A stretch of DNA of 64,000 bases, from assembly GCF_030506325.1 (NCBI RefSeq), contig NZ_CP120684.1, positions 33,747 to 97,746 of the forward strand, written 5' to 3'. Within the stretch, counting starts at the first letter, position 1, and every line of letters begins with the position of its first letter. The notes beneath the pieces were generated by a model. It had not been told where the DNA came from. It saw nothing but the letters and a program-made list of their open reading frames with translations, and searched no databases. Positions 51,989 through 60,475 of this stretch are shown here, in pieces. A program made the position numbers and the translations under genes. The DNA comes from Tunicatimonas pelagia. Its GTDB lineage: Bacteria > Bacteroidota > Bacteroidia > Cytophagales > Cyclobacteriaceae.

Positions 51989-52354
51989 CTAAAAACCCAA
52001 CAGAGAACGCATCACGAAGCCCATTAGCCATACGAATATTCCCATCACAATATAAACATATCCCCTACGATTTGATGCACCAGTGGTAGCACTCCGGAAA
52101 AGTAGTGCACAGATTCCAATGACTATGGTGGAGACCGCTAAAAAATCAGCTAATGGGGAGATTGCTTTCACTAGTTCCGTCAAAGTTTGTGCATGATCCG
52201 GTAAGTCTTCAACTGGACGATTTGGTGCTTTTTCTGAGGAAGGATCAAAAAATAGAGAAAAAGTTAAGAGAAGAGTTGAAACTGATAACGATATAGTCGC
52301 TGGTGTTTTTCTTGGCCGCTTCCCGAATTGAGTTTCGGGCAGAAACATGGCCAA
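51989..52354 (-). CDS. Small membrane protein with VirB2/TrbC-like topology
   Basis: 121 aa. A signal-like hydrophobic stretch (ATISLSVSTLLLTFSLFF, about 19-36) is followed by a polar gap and two membrane segments (about 68-88 and 98-118) separated by a basic loop, the layout of VirB2/TrbC-type conjugative pilins. No other transfer gene is visible in the window, so this is only a topological resemblance. It overlaps the end of the lipoprotein gene by 110 bp, unusually long, so a frameshift or a later start is possible. Confidence 0.45.
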   Translation of the reverse strand: MAMFLPETQFGKRPRKTPATISLSVSTLLLTFSLFFDPSSEKAPNRPVEDLPDHAQTLTELVKAISPLADFLAVSTIVIGICALLFRSATTGASNRRGYVYIVMGIFVWLMGFVMRSLLGF

Positions 52355-52913
52355 TTAGATCGCTTCGCTGCTGTCCGGAAACCGGGCAACTAAAGGTATA
52401 CGTTGCTGGTGCTCGGAATCCTAATGCCTGTTGAGAAGAACCACGTTTTTTGCTGGGATAGATCGTAACTCGAGCCTCCAGAATGTGTCCAGCATCGGAT
52501 AAGGTCGCCCGGACGTGCGTATTTGTATAGGTGAGGTCAGTATAAGAGATCTCGTAGCGGTTACCGATTTGTTCTACCCTTGTGTACCAGGGTATTCCCG
52601 TCAACAGGCCGCGATTCCCGATTTGAATGTACACACTGAAATCACGTAGATCCGTATTTTTCCGAGGCTTTCCACGTAAATACCGAACCTGACATCTAGG
52701 CTCAGGAGGCTGGTAGCAGTCTCGGCCGCTGCACTCTTCATCGGTGCGCGCAGCAATATTCTGAGAGCGTGTTTTGTCAGTAGGTAGCTGTTCTGTTACT
52801 GCTGAGGTAATCGGCTGAATAATATCTTCATGATCGCTTTCACAGCCAAAAACACAACAAAGAACAGCGTAGAAGCCTAGCAGGGTAATCGAAGACAATG
52901 AGTAATTTTTCAT
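52245..52913 (-). CDS. Exported lipoprotein, unknown
   Basis: 222 aa. Signal peptide ending in lipobox VFGC (Cys24), followed by an acidic linker and a Cys-rich region (ECSGRDCYQPPEPRCQ) and a strand-rich domain (VRYLRGKPRKNTDLRDFSVYIQIGNRG). Not recognised. It lies 69 bp downstream (minus strand) of a terminator-like hairpin. Its last 36 codons overlap the start of the two-TM gene. Confidence 0.6.
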   Translation of the reverse strand: MKNYSLSSITLLGFYAVLCCVFGCESDHEDIIQPITSAVTEQLPTDKTRSQNIAARTDEECSGRDCYQPPEPRCQVRYLRGKPRKNTDLRDFSVYIQIGNRGLLTGIPWYTRVEQIGNRYEISYTDLTYTNTHVRATLSDAGHILEARVTIYPSKKRGSSQQALGFRAPATYTFSCPVSGQQRSDLIGHVSARNSIREAAKKNTSDYIVISFNSSLNFFSIF

Positions 52914-52981
52914 GTTGATGATACGTCTATGAGTGAATTGGAAAATTAGCTAGGGAAACATCGTAGGCGGAGTACCGGAAA

Positions 52982-53012
52982 AATAACCCTCTCTCAGTCA
53001 AAGAGGGTTATT
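52982..53012. terminator. Terminator-like hairpin
   Basis: Perfect 11-bp stem AATAACCCTCT / AGAGGGTTATT with a 9-base loop, in the 513-bp gap between the minus-strand lipoprotein gene and the plus-strand gene at 53426. The rest of the gap (53013-53425) is AT-rich and contains two TATAATTGT direct repeats near 53356-53378, probably promoter DNA. A 68-codon minus frame at 53103-53309 is not called. Confidence 0.55.
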
Positions 53013-53425
53013 CGTTCAACTACTTCAACCCTAAAACTTACTGTTACTGACTACAGCTACTGGTCAGTAGCTCACTGTCTATCAGCCGCACGGAAACTCT
53101 ACTCACCCCTTTGTTCCGCAGCCTTCGCTCGATCCTGGTACTAGCCAGTTGATACTTATGTGCGTTAGCGTATAGATAACCTTAAAGCAATATAAATTTT
53201 TTCCTCTTTTTTGGATATATGCGGTAGTAAGTCGAAAAATATTGACCATTAATCCATTAGACCAATTTTTCATATCTGCTAAGTACTCTTTTTCTGTTAT
53301 CACAAACATAAATTTATAGTGTATAATTTCCTAACAACAATAAATATTTTTATAATTGTTTTATAATTGTCTTAATGTTACCATCGCTCACCCCAATATG
53401 ATTACCCTGATAACTGTTATGTCTT

Positions 53426-55177
53426 ATGAATAAAGTTGCTACTATTCAACAACGCTCGGGCACTTCTGACGATAAGCCGGTTTCCCTCTTCATTGCTACT
53501 GATGTGCAGGGACAGCATTATGCTACCAAGGAATTGCACCTAAATGCAGAGAAAACATCTTGGTCAGCCATCTCGAGTACGCAGTATGAGCAGGTTCGAA
53601 AGCAGTTACCTTCTCATTCATCGATTTATGAACAGCAGTCAAGTAATCAATATCAATCCATTGGTAAGAGTAATCATCCGGTATTAAAGGCAGCGTATGA
53701 AACTGAGCTCTACTTAAGAAACCGAAACCGGTTCTCGGAGCCAACCAAAGAATCCCTGGTAATTCAGCAAACCCTTCACCGGGAATTAACTAAGCCACTC
53801 GCCCTCCATACTGATGAAATAAGTAATCCGGTTCAGCCAGTTATGACGCAAGCCCTTCGTCAGGGGCACCGCATTATGCAACAGGATTACTTAAAGGCTA
53901 TGGATCATGAAAAAAAGGCGAATGAGCAGTATGTACAAAAAACCTCGAATCTTTCTGAGGCTGGTCGTCAATATCACCTATCCTACCACGAACGAAATGA
54001 ATTCAAGATGCCAGATGGAAATTTTGCATCACACAATATTAAGCGTATTGAACAGGTTTACTCAGCGTTGGCAGAGAATAACCCTGACCAACTGCCAATA
54101 AAGGACCAGCGTTCAAAGCGTGAGAAGGTAATTGAATCGGCCTACCAGCGCATGTGGCGGGAGCGTACTTATGTTGCTCCGGAAAAAATACAGGCACTGC
54201 TTAAAGACTTACAGCAAGATCCTACCCTAAAGCCGTCTTACTCGGGACTTGATACGAGGGAGCTTCACGAAAAGAAAGGGCGTATAGAGAACATGAACTA
54301 TCACAAACTACAACCTCACGAACTAACGGAAGGGTATTATCGGGAGCGCAAGGCAGGAGAGAATCACGAAGTGGCTTTGAACAAAGTTGCGGATCACATT
54401 ACCAAAAAAGTCAGCATCACCACGCAACCAGATTATTACCGTGAACTCGTGGTTGGAAAAAATGACCACTACGAGTTGAGTAAGTCGAATCTTGAATCAG
54501 TAAACAATCAATTACAGACGATAGAAAAAATCCATCAATCGGTCGACTACCCAAAAGGGTTACAACAGTTCATCACATCCCGAGACAAACGGTTAGATCG
54601 TGCTTTTTCATCCACTGAACAGCTCTCCCCCCCTACCCGATCATCCGTTCCACTCCCTGCTACCTATCAACGCTTAGTAGATAAGATCAGTGAGGATCAG
54701 AAAGTACTGAAGCAGAATCAAGTAACAAACCTGGTAAATGAGTACCAAAACAAGGGAAAGGAAGCCTCCGTACAAATTACCTCGTTTGAAAAGTTTAAGG
54801 GCGAAATCAGTGGCGAATTCACGAAACTATACGTCGGTACCGACTCGAAAAAGAACCGATATGTTACCCATAACTTAGAATTCAAGCAGCTCAAGGATGA
54901 TATTACTATTGATCTAGAAAAGACCCAATGGAAGCCTGTGACTGAGAAACAATATAAAACATATCAGCGACAGCTTCATTCCCTAGGCGTAAGCCATCTT
55001 CGCACTAATCCCAATCAACAGGTACAAACTGAGTCAGCAGTGGAGACTTCGAGGGATAGCTTAAAAAAAAACTACCCTCAGCTATCGAGTGAAGATGTTA
55101 ATCGATACCAGGGCATATTAAAACAACGAGCTAGCCAGTCCCCAGTCAAAAGCAATCAGGCTGAGATTGGCTTGTGA
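53426..55177 (+). CDS. Large plasmid-type protein with internal repeated module
   Basis: 583 aa, very polar, no signal peptide. A module of about 50 residues occurs at both ends: near 20-63 (LFIATDVQGQHYATKELHL...WSAISSTQYEQVRKQL) and near 467-515 (LYVGTDSKKNRYVTHNLEF...WKPVTEKQYKTYQRQL). Between them are helical charged segments with repeated YYRE/YHER and EKIHQSV elements. This layout resembles DUF3945- or DUF4099-type proteins of Bacteroidota plasmids, which are linked to mobilisation, but the family is not certain. It is a single-gene unit on the plus strand. Confidence 0.6.
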   Translation: MNKVATIQQRSGTSDDKPVSLFIATDVQGQHYATKELHLNAEKTSWSAISSTQYEQVRKQLPSHSSIYEQQSSNQYQSIGKSNHPVLKAAYETELYLRNRNRFSEPTKESLVIQQTLHRELTKPLALHTDEISNPVQPVMTQALRQGHRIMQQDYLKAMDHEKKANEQYVQKTSNLSEAGRQYHLSYHERNEFKMPDGNFASHNIKRIEQVYSALAENNPDQLPIKDQRSKREKVIESAYQRMWRERTYVAPEKIQALLKDLQQDPTLKPSYSGLDTRELHEKKGRIENMNYHKLQPHELTEGYYRERKAGENHEVALNKVADHITKKVSITTQPDYYRELVVGKNDHYELSKSNLESVNNQLQTIEKIHQSVDYPKGLQQFITSRDKRLDRAFSSTEQLSPPTRSSVPLPATYQRLVDKISEDQKVLKQNQVTNLVNEYQNKGKEASVQITSFEKFKGEISGEFTKLYVGTDSKKNRYVTHNLEFKQLKDDITIDLEKTQWKPVTEKQYKTYQRQLHSLGVSHLRTNPNQQVQTESAVETSRDSLKKNYPQLSSEDVNRYQGILKQRASQSPVKSNQAEIGL

Positions 55178-55270
55178 AAGGCTCTACTCTATGGAGTAAC
55201 TATTGACCGATTTAGCGGCCGCCACCTTCAGGTATGCGATGTAGTAAAAAAGGACTCCTACCAGCACACA

Positions 55271-55681
55271 TTAACTATTGCTATCACCAACATTTTTTTC
55301 CATACTTCGCTGAACCTGCGGCCGATAAGCTGAAAAATCATAGCCGTCCTCCGTGGTGGGATAGCTATCTAAGATTAGTTGAAAAAGATACGCCGGTGTC
55401 ACAGCCAATACCTGGGCTAGAATAGCAATCCGCTCCACACTTAGTTTTTTTAACTCCTTCCGTATCCGATACCATCCATCGTAGCGTTTATTCCCGTACC
55501 AGTGCTGAAGAATATCTTTGGTTTTGATATTCTTTTTCTCAAGCAGCTCAAAAAGATTATCTACCTGGGTTAACGCACTATCCTGCGTGGTCTTTCGGTA
55601 GGTCAACTGACGAACGATTTGTTCCAGCGTATACAATAATTCCTCCTCCGTGAGCTTCGATATGGTATTAATATCAGTCAT
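55271..55681 (-). CDS. Putative small DNA-binding or regulatory protein
   Basis: 136 aa. The centre (FELLEKKNIKTKDILQHWYGNKRYDGWYRIRKELKKLSVERIAILAQVLAVTPAYLFQLIL, about 47-108) reads as an XRE-like helix-turn-helix with a pattern similar to phage repressors, though not a strict match. The C-terminus is acidic and disordered. It lies between the repeat-containing gene (convergent) and the PRTRC operon, whose regulator it may be. Confidence 0.5.
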   Translation of the reverse strand: MTDINTISKLTEEELLYTLEQIVRQLTYRKTTQDSALTQVDNLFELLEKKNIKTKDILQHWYGNKRYDGWYRIRKELKKLSVERIAILAQVLAVTPAYLFQLILDSYPTTEDGYDFSAYRPQVQRSMEKNVGDSNS

Positions 55682-55837
55682 GGGTATTCATCATCTACTC
55701 GGGTAAAGATAGACAATTTACGCGCGAACGTTTACTTATTCAAGGTCACAAGAAGGGGAAAAAAGCAAGGGCTACCCCGCAGCGAACGTTTGAAAGCTTG
55801 TCTGCTGGAAGGTGACTTCTATTATCCCCTTGAATTG

Positions 55838-56647
55838 TCACGAAGCCTTTGCCAGCAGTGTCTTTGTGGGTCTGAGCTTCGCTGATCGGAGCGGAAGGGC
55901 ATTGGTTTTTCCCGTTTTCAGGTTTACAAAGCTACCCTGAGAGGTTGTATAGCCTTCTTTGAGTAACTGCCATAGTAGTTGCCCCGCTTGCATAGCAATC
56001 GCGGTATTGATAAACAAATCCTGCTTACCAATGGCTTCCGCTAACGAACAGGAAGGCTCATTATCTAAGTCAGCCTCTTCAACCATCCCCGGAAACAATT
56101 GCAACACATTCGGTAACCTACTCAGGGTTTCGTACTGAGAATCGGGCTGAGTGATCTTCGTCAATGAAGATAGCACCACCTGACCAAAATCACGCATATT
56201 TCCGGTGTCTAGCCAATAAAATGATTGGTGGCTTGACTCGTAGTTCGTCACCAGCTTTTTCATCACTGAATAGCACTGCTTACGGGCTTTTACCGAATCT
56301 ACGCACGTTAAATACACGTTACACCGTTCAGCATTCCCACGATGGAATTTCGCCGGAACAGCTAGCCAATCCGATCCAAAAAAACGATTAATCCGGCTTA
56401 CTAAGGTAACGGCTTTATTCCCTCCCTCATCTTGAAAGGAGAACAGTTGCCGTGCAATATTGGCTTCGGTCACTGTATCCGGGTCATAGACAATCACCCG
56501 TAGTCCCTGTCGCCCCAATGCCTGGAGGCTCAGGTGAATCCGGGCAAGGTGGGTAAGTAGTTGGGAACCCGTCCCTCCTGCCCCAATGAGGGCAACGGAA
56601 ATAGGCTCTCTGTTTTCTTGTAGGCACTGGGGCAAAAAGTGTATCAT
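55838..56647 (-). CDS. PRTRC system ThiF (E1-like) protein
   Basis: 269 aa. ThiF/MoeB-type fold with GAGGTG at 22-27 and the NIARQLF Arg near residue 65; further conserved are TCVDSVKAR (about 116) and NEPSCSLAEA around 200, which is PRTRC-specific. E1-like enzymes adenylate a Ub-like tail. The gene overlaps PRTRC B by 4 bp. In the PRTRC cassette (ParB-related, ThiF-related cassette) of plasmids its exact substrate is unknown. Last gene of the operon; no ParB or PRTRC A/D gene is seen in the window. Confidence 0.92.
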   Translation of the reverse strand: MIHFLPQCLQENREPISVALIGAGGTGSQLLTHLARIHLSLQALGRQGLRVIVYDPDTVTEANIARQLFSFQDEGGNKAVTLVSRINRFFGSDWLAVPAKFHRGNAERCNVYLTCVDSVKARKQCYSVMKKLVTNYESSHQSFYWLDTGNMRDFGQVVLSSLTKITQPDSQYETLSRLPNVLQLFPGMVEEADLDNEPSCSLAEAIGKQDLFINTAIAMQAGQLLWQLLKEGYTTSQGSFVNLKTGKTNALPLRSAKLRPTKTLLAKAS

Positions 56648-57408
56648 GGTCGTAATTGATTGACTCGGTAGGTCGTGGGTAATAAGTGCTTCTTAGGAAA
56701 TACGCCATCATTTCCACGTAGCGGTTTCCACAGGTCAGCTAAGGGGATTTTTGCCCGATTGTGGTAGCTATCGGTATTAAAGAGCGAATCAAAAAAGATA
56801 CGCTCCCACTGTTGCATGAACGCTTCGTAGGTGGCTGGCTCTTCTATCCAGCTACGGGCTGAGCCGAGGCATACCTGTCCGTTAGAACTGATGTTGGGAA
56901 AGGGGGCTTGAAATAAGGGGGTTCGCTCGGTTACCTGCTTACTTTTAGTGGCAAACACCTGCAATTGCTCGTTATTCACTACCCGAAAAACAAGGTGTGG
57001 ACAAGGGTAGTGCCCCTCCCCTACCCCGTGCATTCGAAAGGCAAGAGAACGAAATTTAGCAGGAACTTGCCAGACCAATACTTCCGGAGAGTGAGAGAAG
57101 TAAATCAGTCGTTGGGGCACCCGTCCGGCAAAGGTTCTTTCGGTTTGCTGCTCCTGCGCTAGTGTCGTCACGATCTCGCTGAGGGTTTCGGGGCGCATGG
57201 GTACGCCTTCTCGCAAATGAAACTTCCCCTTACGCTCGTAAAGCTGATGCTGCTCCAGATAATACTGAGGTGTATCTTCGGTATAGGGATAGCCCCAAAC
57301 CTCCTGCTGAGGAACTAACTGATAGACCATCAGGCAGGAAACGGGCTGATAAACGGAGTGCTGATTGGTATTACTAATCATGGGGAGTCGTGGGGCTAAG
57401 TTGTTCAA
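56644..57408 (-). CDS. PRTRC system protein B, E2-like
   Basis: 254 aa; an internal ATG ten codons in is possible. The C-terminal half contains APFPNISSNGQVCLGS (Cys180), which closely follows the E2 ubiquitin-conjugating signature HPNxxxxGxxCL. A candidate catalytic Cys is therefore present. PRTRC B is a known cassette component next to ThiF and is thought to be E2-like, so the pair could form an E1-E2 relay. It overlaps its neighbours on both sides, so strict co-translation is likely. Confidence 0.9.
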   Translation of the reverse strand: MNNLAPRLPMISNTNQHSVYQPVSCLMVYQLVPQQEVWGYPYTEDTPQYYLEQHQLYERKGKFHLREGVPMRPETLSEIVTTLAQEQQTERTFAGRVPQRLIYFSHSPEVLVWQVPAKFRSLAFRMHGVGEGHYPCPHLVFRVVNNEQLQVFATKSKQVTERTPLFQAPFPNISSNGQVCLGSARSWIEEPATYEAFMQQWERIFFDSLFNTDSYHNRAKIPLADLWKPLRGNDGVFPKKHLLPTTYRVNQLRP

Positions 57409-58390
57409 TGGCTTCGTTAATCCCTATTACCATCTGACAGACTCGAAAGGGAAACAGGGGTATTGCCAGCCCCTCACAAAAGTGCGTAATCGCTTGGGAA
57501 AACATAATTTCTGGCATATAGGCTTCCTGAACGCAGCAGTCGATGATGTCCGTAATGGTTTGGCTTAGTACAGGTGAGATAACAAACCGATGGGAAGGGG
57601 GAATCACTTCGGTTCCATCCCCACACTCGGCGTACTCACCATCGTAATTAGTCAGTGAATCAGACTCTTCTAACAGGCTTGTCCACGTTTGCAGTGCCTG
57701 TATCATGGGTTGCTCTTGGGGAGTAGGCACAAAATTTCGCAAGTGCCGTTTCAAGGTGCTAACTCGTTTGACGGAACACTTGCCGATGGCTTGGGATAAC
57801 GCTTTGGCATCATCAATCATCGCTTGTAGTGGGGCTTCCTCTTCTTCCTCCCATTCTCCCGCTTGAATCTGCTCATCCAGACTGTCCACCGCACTGCCAG
57901 TATAGTAGTGCTCATCCCATAGGGAAAGCCCTATCTTTTGGGATAGTGACAGAAATGTGACCAATAGTTTTGTTAGTTGGGGGTAACTCTTTCGCAACTT
58001 TTGATAAGGCACTTCAATGAAATAAAAGCAGTGGATGGGGTAATCATGGGTTAATACCAACCGATCAGCGTACAGCGTAAAATCAAACTGCGGATACTGC
58101 TGCTGAATCAATGCGATGATTTCCTTCACCCCCTGATGCTTGGCTTTAGATTTGTTTTCAGGGGCAAGCACCGCTATCGCCGTATCTCGGTAGCCCATTT
58201 TCTCCGTGATGGCTGCCAGGGCTATTGGGCGAAAGGTCAAACGATGAAGTCCTGTCCTTCGGAGGGAAGTAATTTCCTCCCGGTGGAGGGGGTGCTTAAA
58301 TCTGCCCTTGCCAGGTAGCGTTGTGTACTCGACCAACGGTTTTGACCATGACGTAGTAGTATCTCGGAAAGGGATTGATAACGTTTCCAT
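57374..58390 (-). CDS. PRTRC system protein F
   Basis: 338 aa. Its position between PRTRC B and C, length and features (LVLTHDYPIHCFYFIEVPYQKLRKSYPQLTKLL in the middle; an acidic EWEEEEEAPLQ segment around residue 180) support PRTRC protein F. Soluble, with no signal peptide. It overlaps B by 35 bp. Function unknown beyond cassette membership. The call rests more on context than on a motif. Confidence 0.75.
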   Translation of the reverse strand: METLSIPFRDTTTSWSKPLVEYTTLPGKGRFKHPLHREEITSLRRTGLHRLTFRPIALAAITEKMGYRDTAIAVLAPENKSKAKHQGVKEIIALIQQQYPQFDFTLYADRLVLTHDYPIHCFYFIEVPYQKLRKSYPQLTKLLVTFLSLSQKIGLSLWDEHYYTGSAVDSLDEQIQAGEWEEEEEAPLQAMIDDAKALSQAIGKCSVKRVSTLKRHLRNFVPTPQEQPMIQALQTWTSLLEESDSLTNYDGEYAECGDGTEVIPPSHRFVISPVLSQTITDIIDCCVQEAYMPEIMFSQAITHFCEGLAIPLFPFRVCQMVIGINEAIEQLSPTTPHD

Positions 58391-58424
58391 AACTGTTTAG
58401 AAGTTAATGAGGTGGTAGGCTTAT

Positions 58425-58628
58425 TCATCCTTTTATTCCCACTTTGGTTTTGAACTCAAACTTCTGCTTGTCGTCCTGAATGCCCAGGCGTTGAACCTGA
58501 GCATTCGTAAGTTCGGGGTATTGGCTACTATAAAAGTCCATGACCTGCTCAGGACTCATGACTTCCGAAATATCGGGTAAGACGATGCCGTTGAACTTAA
58601 ATTCGCGGGTGATTTGTATGGTTTCCAT
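58425..58628 (-). CDS. PRTRC system protein C
   Basis: 67 aa. FKFNGIVLPDISEVMSPEQVMDFYSSQYPELTNAQV is the recognisable PRTRC C pattern (family about 70 aa), ending in KTKVGIKG. A ubiquitin-like fold has been proposed for it; if right, the C-terminal KVGIKG end would be its modified tail. It is 34 bp upstream of F and 10 bp downstream of E. Confidence 0.9.
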   Translation of the reverse strand: METIQITREFKFNGIVLPDISEVMSPEQVMDFYSSQYPELTNAQVQRLGIQDDKQKFEFKTKVGIKG

Positions 58629-58638
58629 TCGTCAGTAC

Positions 58639-59403
58639 TTAAAAGTGAAAATAACTATTGGGGGTGTTCAGCGGACTTTGGGTGGACGGTTCTGATGCCT
58701 GTTCCTCCGATTCCTGTTCACTTGGAGGGTTCTCAATAGGAGGCACCGTTACTGCTGGTGCTGGACTTTCCTCTATGATCGGCACCTCGGTGGCCGGCAT
58801 CCCGGTGGGCTTCGGGTTCGCTTGCTGGTGCTGCTCACTATCATCCTGGGGTTGCTCTGCCTTTGGTGGGTTTCCCGAAGGCTCCTTCTTAGAAAACAAA
58901 TCCGCTTGGGGATAGATGCCGAACTGCTTTTTCAGGGTATCTAAAAGCTTGTTCGCTTTGGGGTAATCTGGTACCAAATCAACGGCTTGCTGACACGTAC
59001 TAATGGCATCATTGCCTTTCTTTTGATCGGCGAGGTCTTGGGCAGATTTGAGCAGTTCATCCGCCTTTTTCTTGTTCTTCTCTTTGGCTTCCTTTTCTTT
59101 CTTGGCTTTAGCGTTATCGGTTTGTGCTTTCTTTTGGGAGGCTTCAAATTGAGCGAGTTCTACTGCCAGTCCGCTCACTTGAGCAAGGGGCTTGGTGAGT
59201 GCGGTGAAAAAGCCTTCGTTCAGTTCTTCGTAGGTGCCTTTCAAGCAGATAGGGGCAATTTGGTCTTTAGTAGCATCGTCTACCTTCATCTTGGGCAGCA
59301 AGGTCACCACTACCTGACCGTTTACTTCGGTCAGGGTGATGGTTAGCGTGGTGGCAGGTAAGCAGCCGAGTTGCTGCCAACCTGTAAAAAAATTGGTGTT
59401 CAT
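58639..59403 (-). CDS. PRTRC system protein E
   Basis: 254 aa. The N-terminal domain (about 1-85, TTLTITLTEVNGQVVVTLLPKMKVDDATKDQIAPICLKGTYEELNEGF) is the conserved PRTRC E part. It is followed by a Lys/Glu/Ala-rich coiled coil (about 90-120), a TPR-like helical stretch (about 125-150) and a Pro/Glu/Ser-rich disordered tail. E proteins are conserved cassette members of unknown role. The second gene of the operon after the 220-aa gene. Confidence 0.88.
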   Translation of the reverse strand: MNTNFFTGWQQLGCLPATTLTITLTEVNGQVVVTLLPKMKVDDATKDQIAPICLKGTYEELNEGFFTALTKPLAQVSGLAVELAQFEASQKKAQTDNAKAKKEKEAKEKNKKKADELLKSAQDLADQKKGNDAISTCQQAVDLVPDYPKANKLLDTLKKQFGIYPQADLFSKKEPSGNPPKAEQPQDDSEQHQQANPKPTGMPATEVPIIEESPAPAVTVPPIENPPSEQESEEQASEPSTQSPLNTPNSYFHF

Positions 59404-59443
59404 CTAAGTAGGATTTATGTGAATAATGAATATGAGTGAGCCA

Positions 59444-60106
59444 CTAGGCAGAGACTGCGGTGGAAATATTGACAGTAGACTTCTCAGAAGCAGGATGCGT
59501 AACAACCGTTTTGGAAGATGCTTTTTCTGAATTAGGCTCAGGGGTATAGAAGTTCAGCGAAGCGATCACCTTTACTGAATCGACCAATGTGCTGCTACGG
59601 TATAGGTGACGTTTCTCTTTTGTAAATTCGGCAACCTCTTTTTCTACGGAAGCATCCAGACGTTCTTTGAGTGAGAAGGACAGAATATGGTAGGTATACG
59701 ACGTTCCATCATTACTACCTGTTTTTTGCTGAAAGTTTACGTCAATGACCGCTTGGGATAATTTAATCTCTTCGTAAAAGAGTTGCGAAAGGAAGCGTTT
59801 AAATTCTTCGGCGGAGTGACTATTGAATAACGTGCTTCCAATATTCCCGCTATCGTCTTTGAAGAATGCTTCTATCCAGAGGCTATCTTTACCGAACAAC
59901 TGACCTTCCATCACTCGGCAAGCAAGGATGTGCAGCGTAGCATTTTGTCCGATGTTCCTACCATTGCGATAGATGGTTCCATCCTTGCAGTTGAAGCGAT
60001 AATCAAGGGGTTGTCCTGGAATATACTTACTCTTGTTGAGTTCCTGTACAATTGTTTCGGGACGAGTCGTTGTAGGGTTTTGCAAAGGGTTCATTGCGGT
60101 GTCCAT
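59444..60106 (-). CDS. Conserved gene heading the PRTRC operon, unknown function
   Basis: 220 aa. The N-terminal 140 residues look like a small strand-rich fold (HILACRVMEGQLFGKDSLWIEAFFKDDSGNIGSTLFNSHSAEEFKRFLSQLF), reminiscent of OB or ssDNA-binding proteins but not a clear match. The C-terminus is Ser/Thr-rich. It starts the operon (40 bp before E) and is preceded by two 17-bp direct repeats at 60151-60200. It is not one of the standard PRTRC families I can name. Confidence 0.65.
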   Translation of the reverse strand: MDTAMNPLQNPTTTRPETIVQELNKSKYIPGQPLDYRFNCKDGTIYRNGRNIGQNATLHILACRVMEGQLFGKDSLWIEAFFKDDSGNIGSTLFNSHSAEEFKRFLSQLFYEEIKLSQAVIDVNFQQKTGSNDGTSYTYHILSFSLKERLDASVEKEVAEFTKEKRHLYRSSTLVDSVKVIASLNFYTPEPNSEKASSKTVVTHPASEKSTVNISTAVSA

Positions 60107-60150
60107 ACATTAAAGATTTAGGTGAATGATGAATTGATTACTCTATGAAG

Positions 60151-60200
60151 ATAGGTAAAAAAGTACTCAAAAACAAGTATAAAATAGGCAAAAAAGTACT
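60151..60200. promoter_or_regulatory. Paired direct repeats upstream of the PRTRC operon
   Basis: ATAGGTAAAAAAGTACT (60151-60167) and ATAGGCAAAAAAGTACT (60184-60200), one mismatch, 33 bp apart, so on the same helical face. A TATACTTG box on the minus strand between them is one change from the Bacteroidota -7 consensus. Candidate promoter with tandem operator. Confidence 0.55.
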
Positions 60201-60286
60201 ATTTTTTTAAGTATATTTTGGTTTTCAGAATTGACCGATTTTTGCTCACATTCCCAGTTGAGAAGAGTTTATTCAGCAGGTGTACG

Positions 60287-60388
60287 ACCCGACTTTTCCT
60301 CCTTCTTGTGTCGCCACTCTACTAGGTTAGGAGGGTGGGTTAACACCAGCAACGCTACGTTGCCACCACTGGAGGGAGGGAGTCGTGG
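60287..60388. other. Structured intergenic element, possible ncRNA
   Basis: The gap 60107-60475 contains, besides the repeats above, a region of about 100 bp with nested complementary parts: CGACT (60290-60294) with AGTCG (60381-60385), CCTCC (60298-60302) with GGAGG (60375-60379), GGTGG (60334-60338) with CCACC (60363-60367), and a perfect GCAACG-CTA-CGTTGC hairpin (60349-60363). No known RNA family is recognised. Confidence 0.4.
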
Positions 60389-60442
60389 CTTATTCGGTAT
60401 CCGCTAATGATAGCTTTCATCTGAGCTGGGAGTGTATAAATA

Positions 60443-60466
60443 CGGGTACACCTCACGATGTACCCG
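60443..60466 (-). terminator. Terminator of the DUF4942 methyltransferase gene
   Basis: Perfect 8-bp stem CGGGTACA / TGTACCCG with loop CCTCACGA, about 10 bp beyond the stop of the methyltransferase gene on the minus strand, followed by TATTTATA-type AT-rich bases. Confidence 0.7.
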
Positions 60467-60475
60467 CAATAGTTA

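Noticed and set aside
53103..53309. 68-codon minus-strand gene upstream of the lipoprotein gene
   Set aside because: It lies in AT-rich promoter-like DNA with no motif; not enough support.
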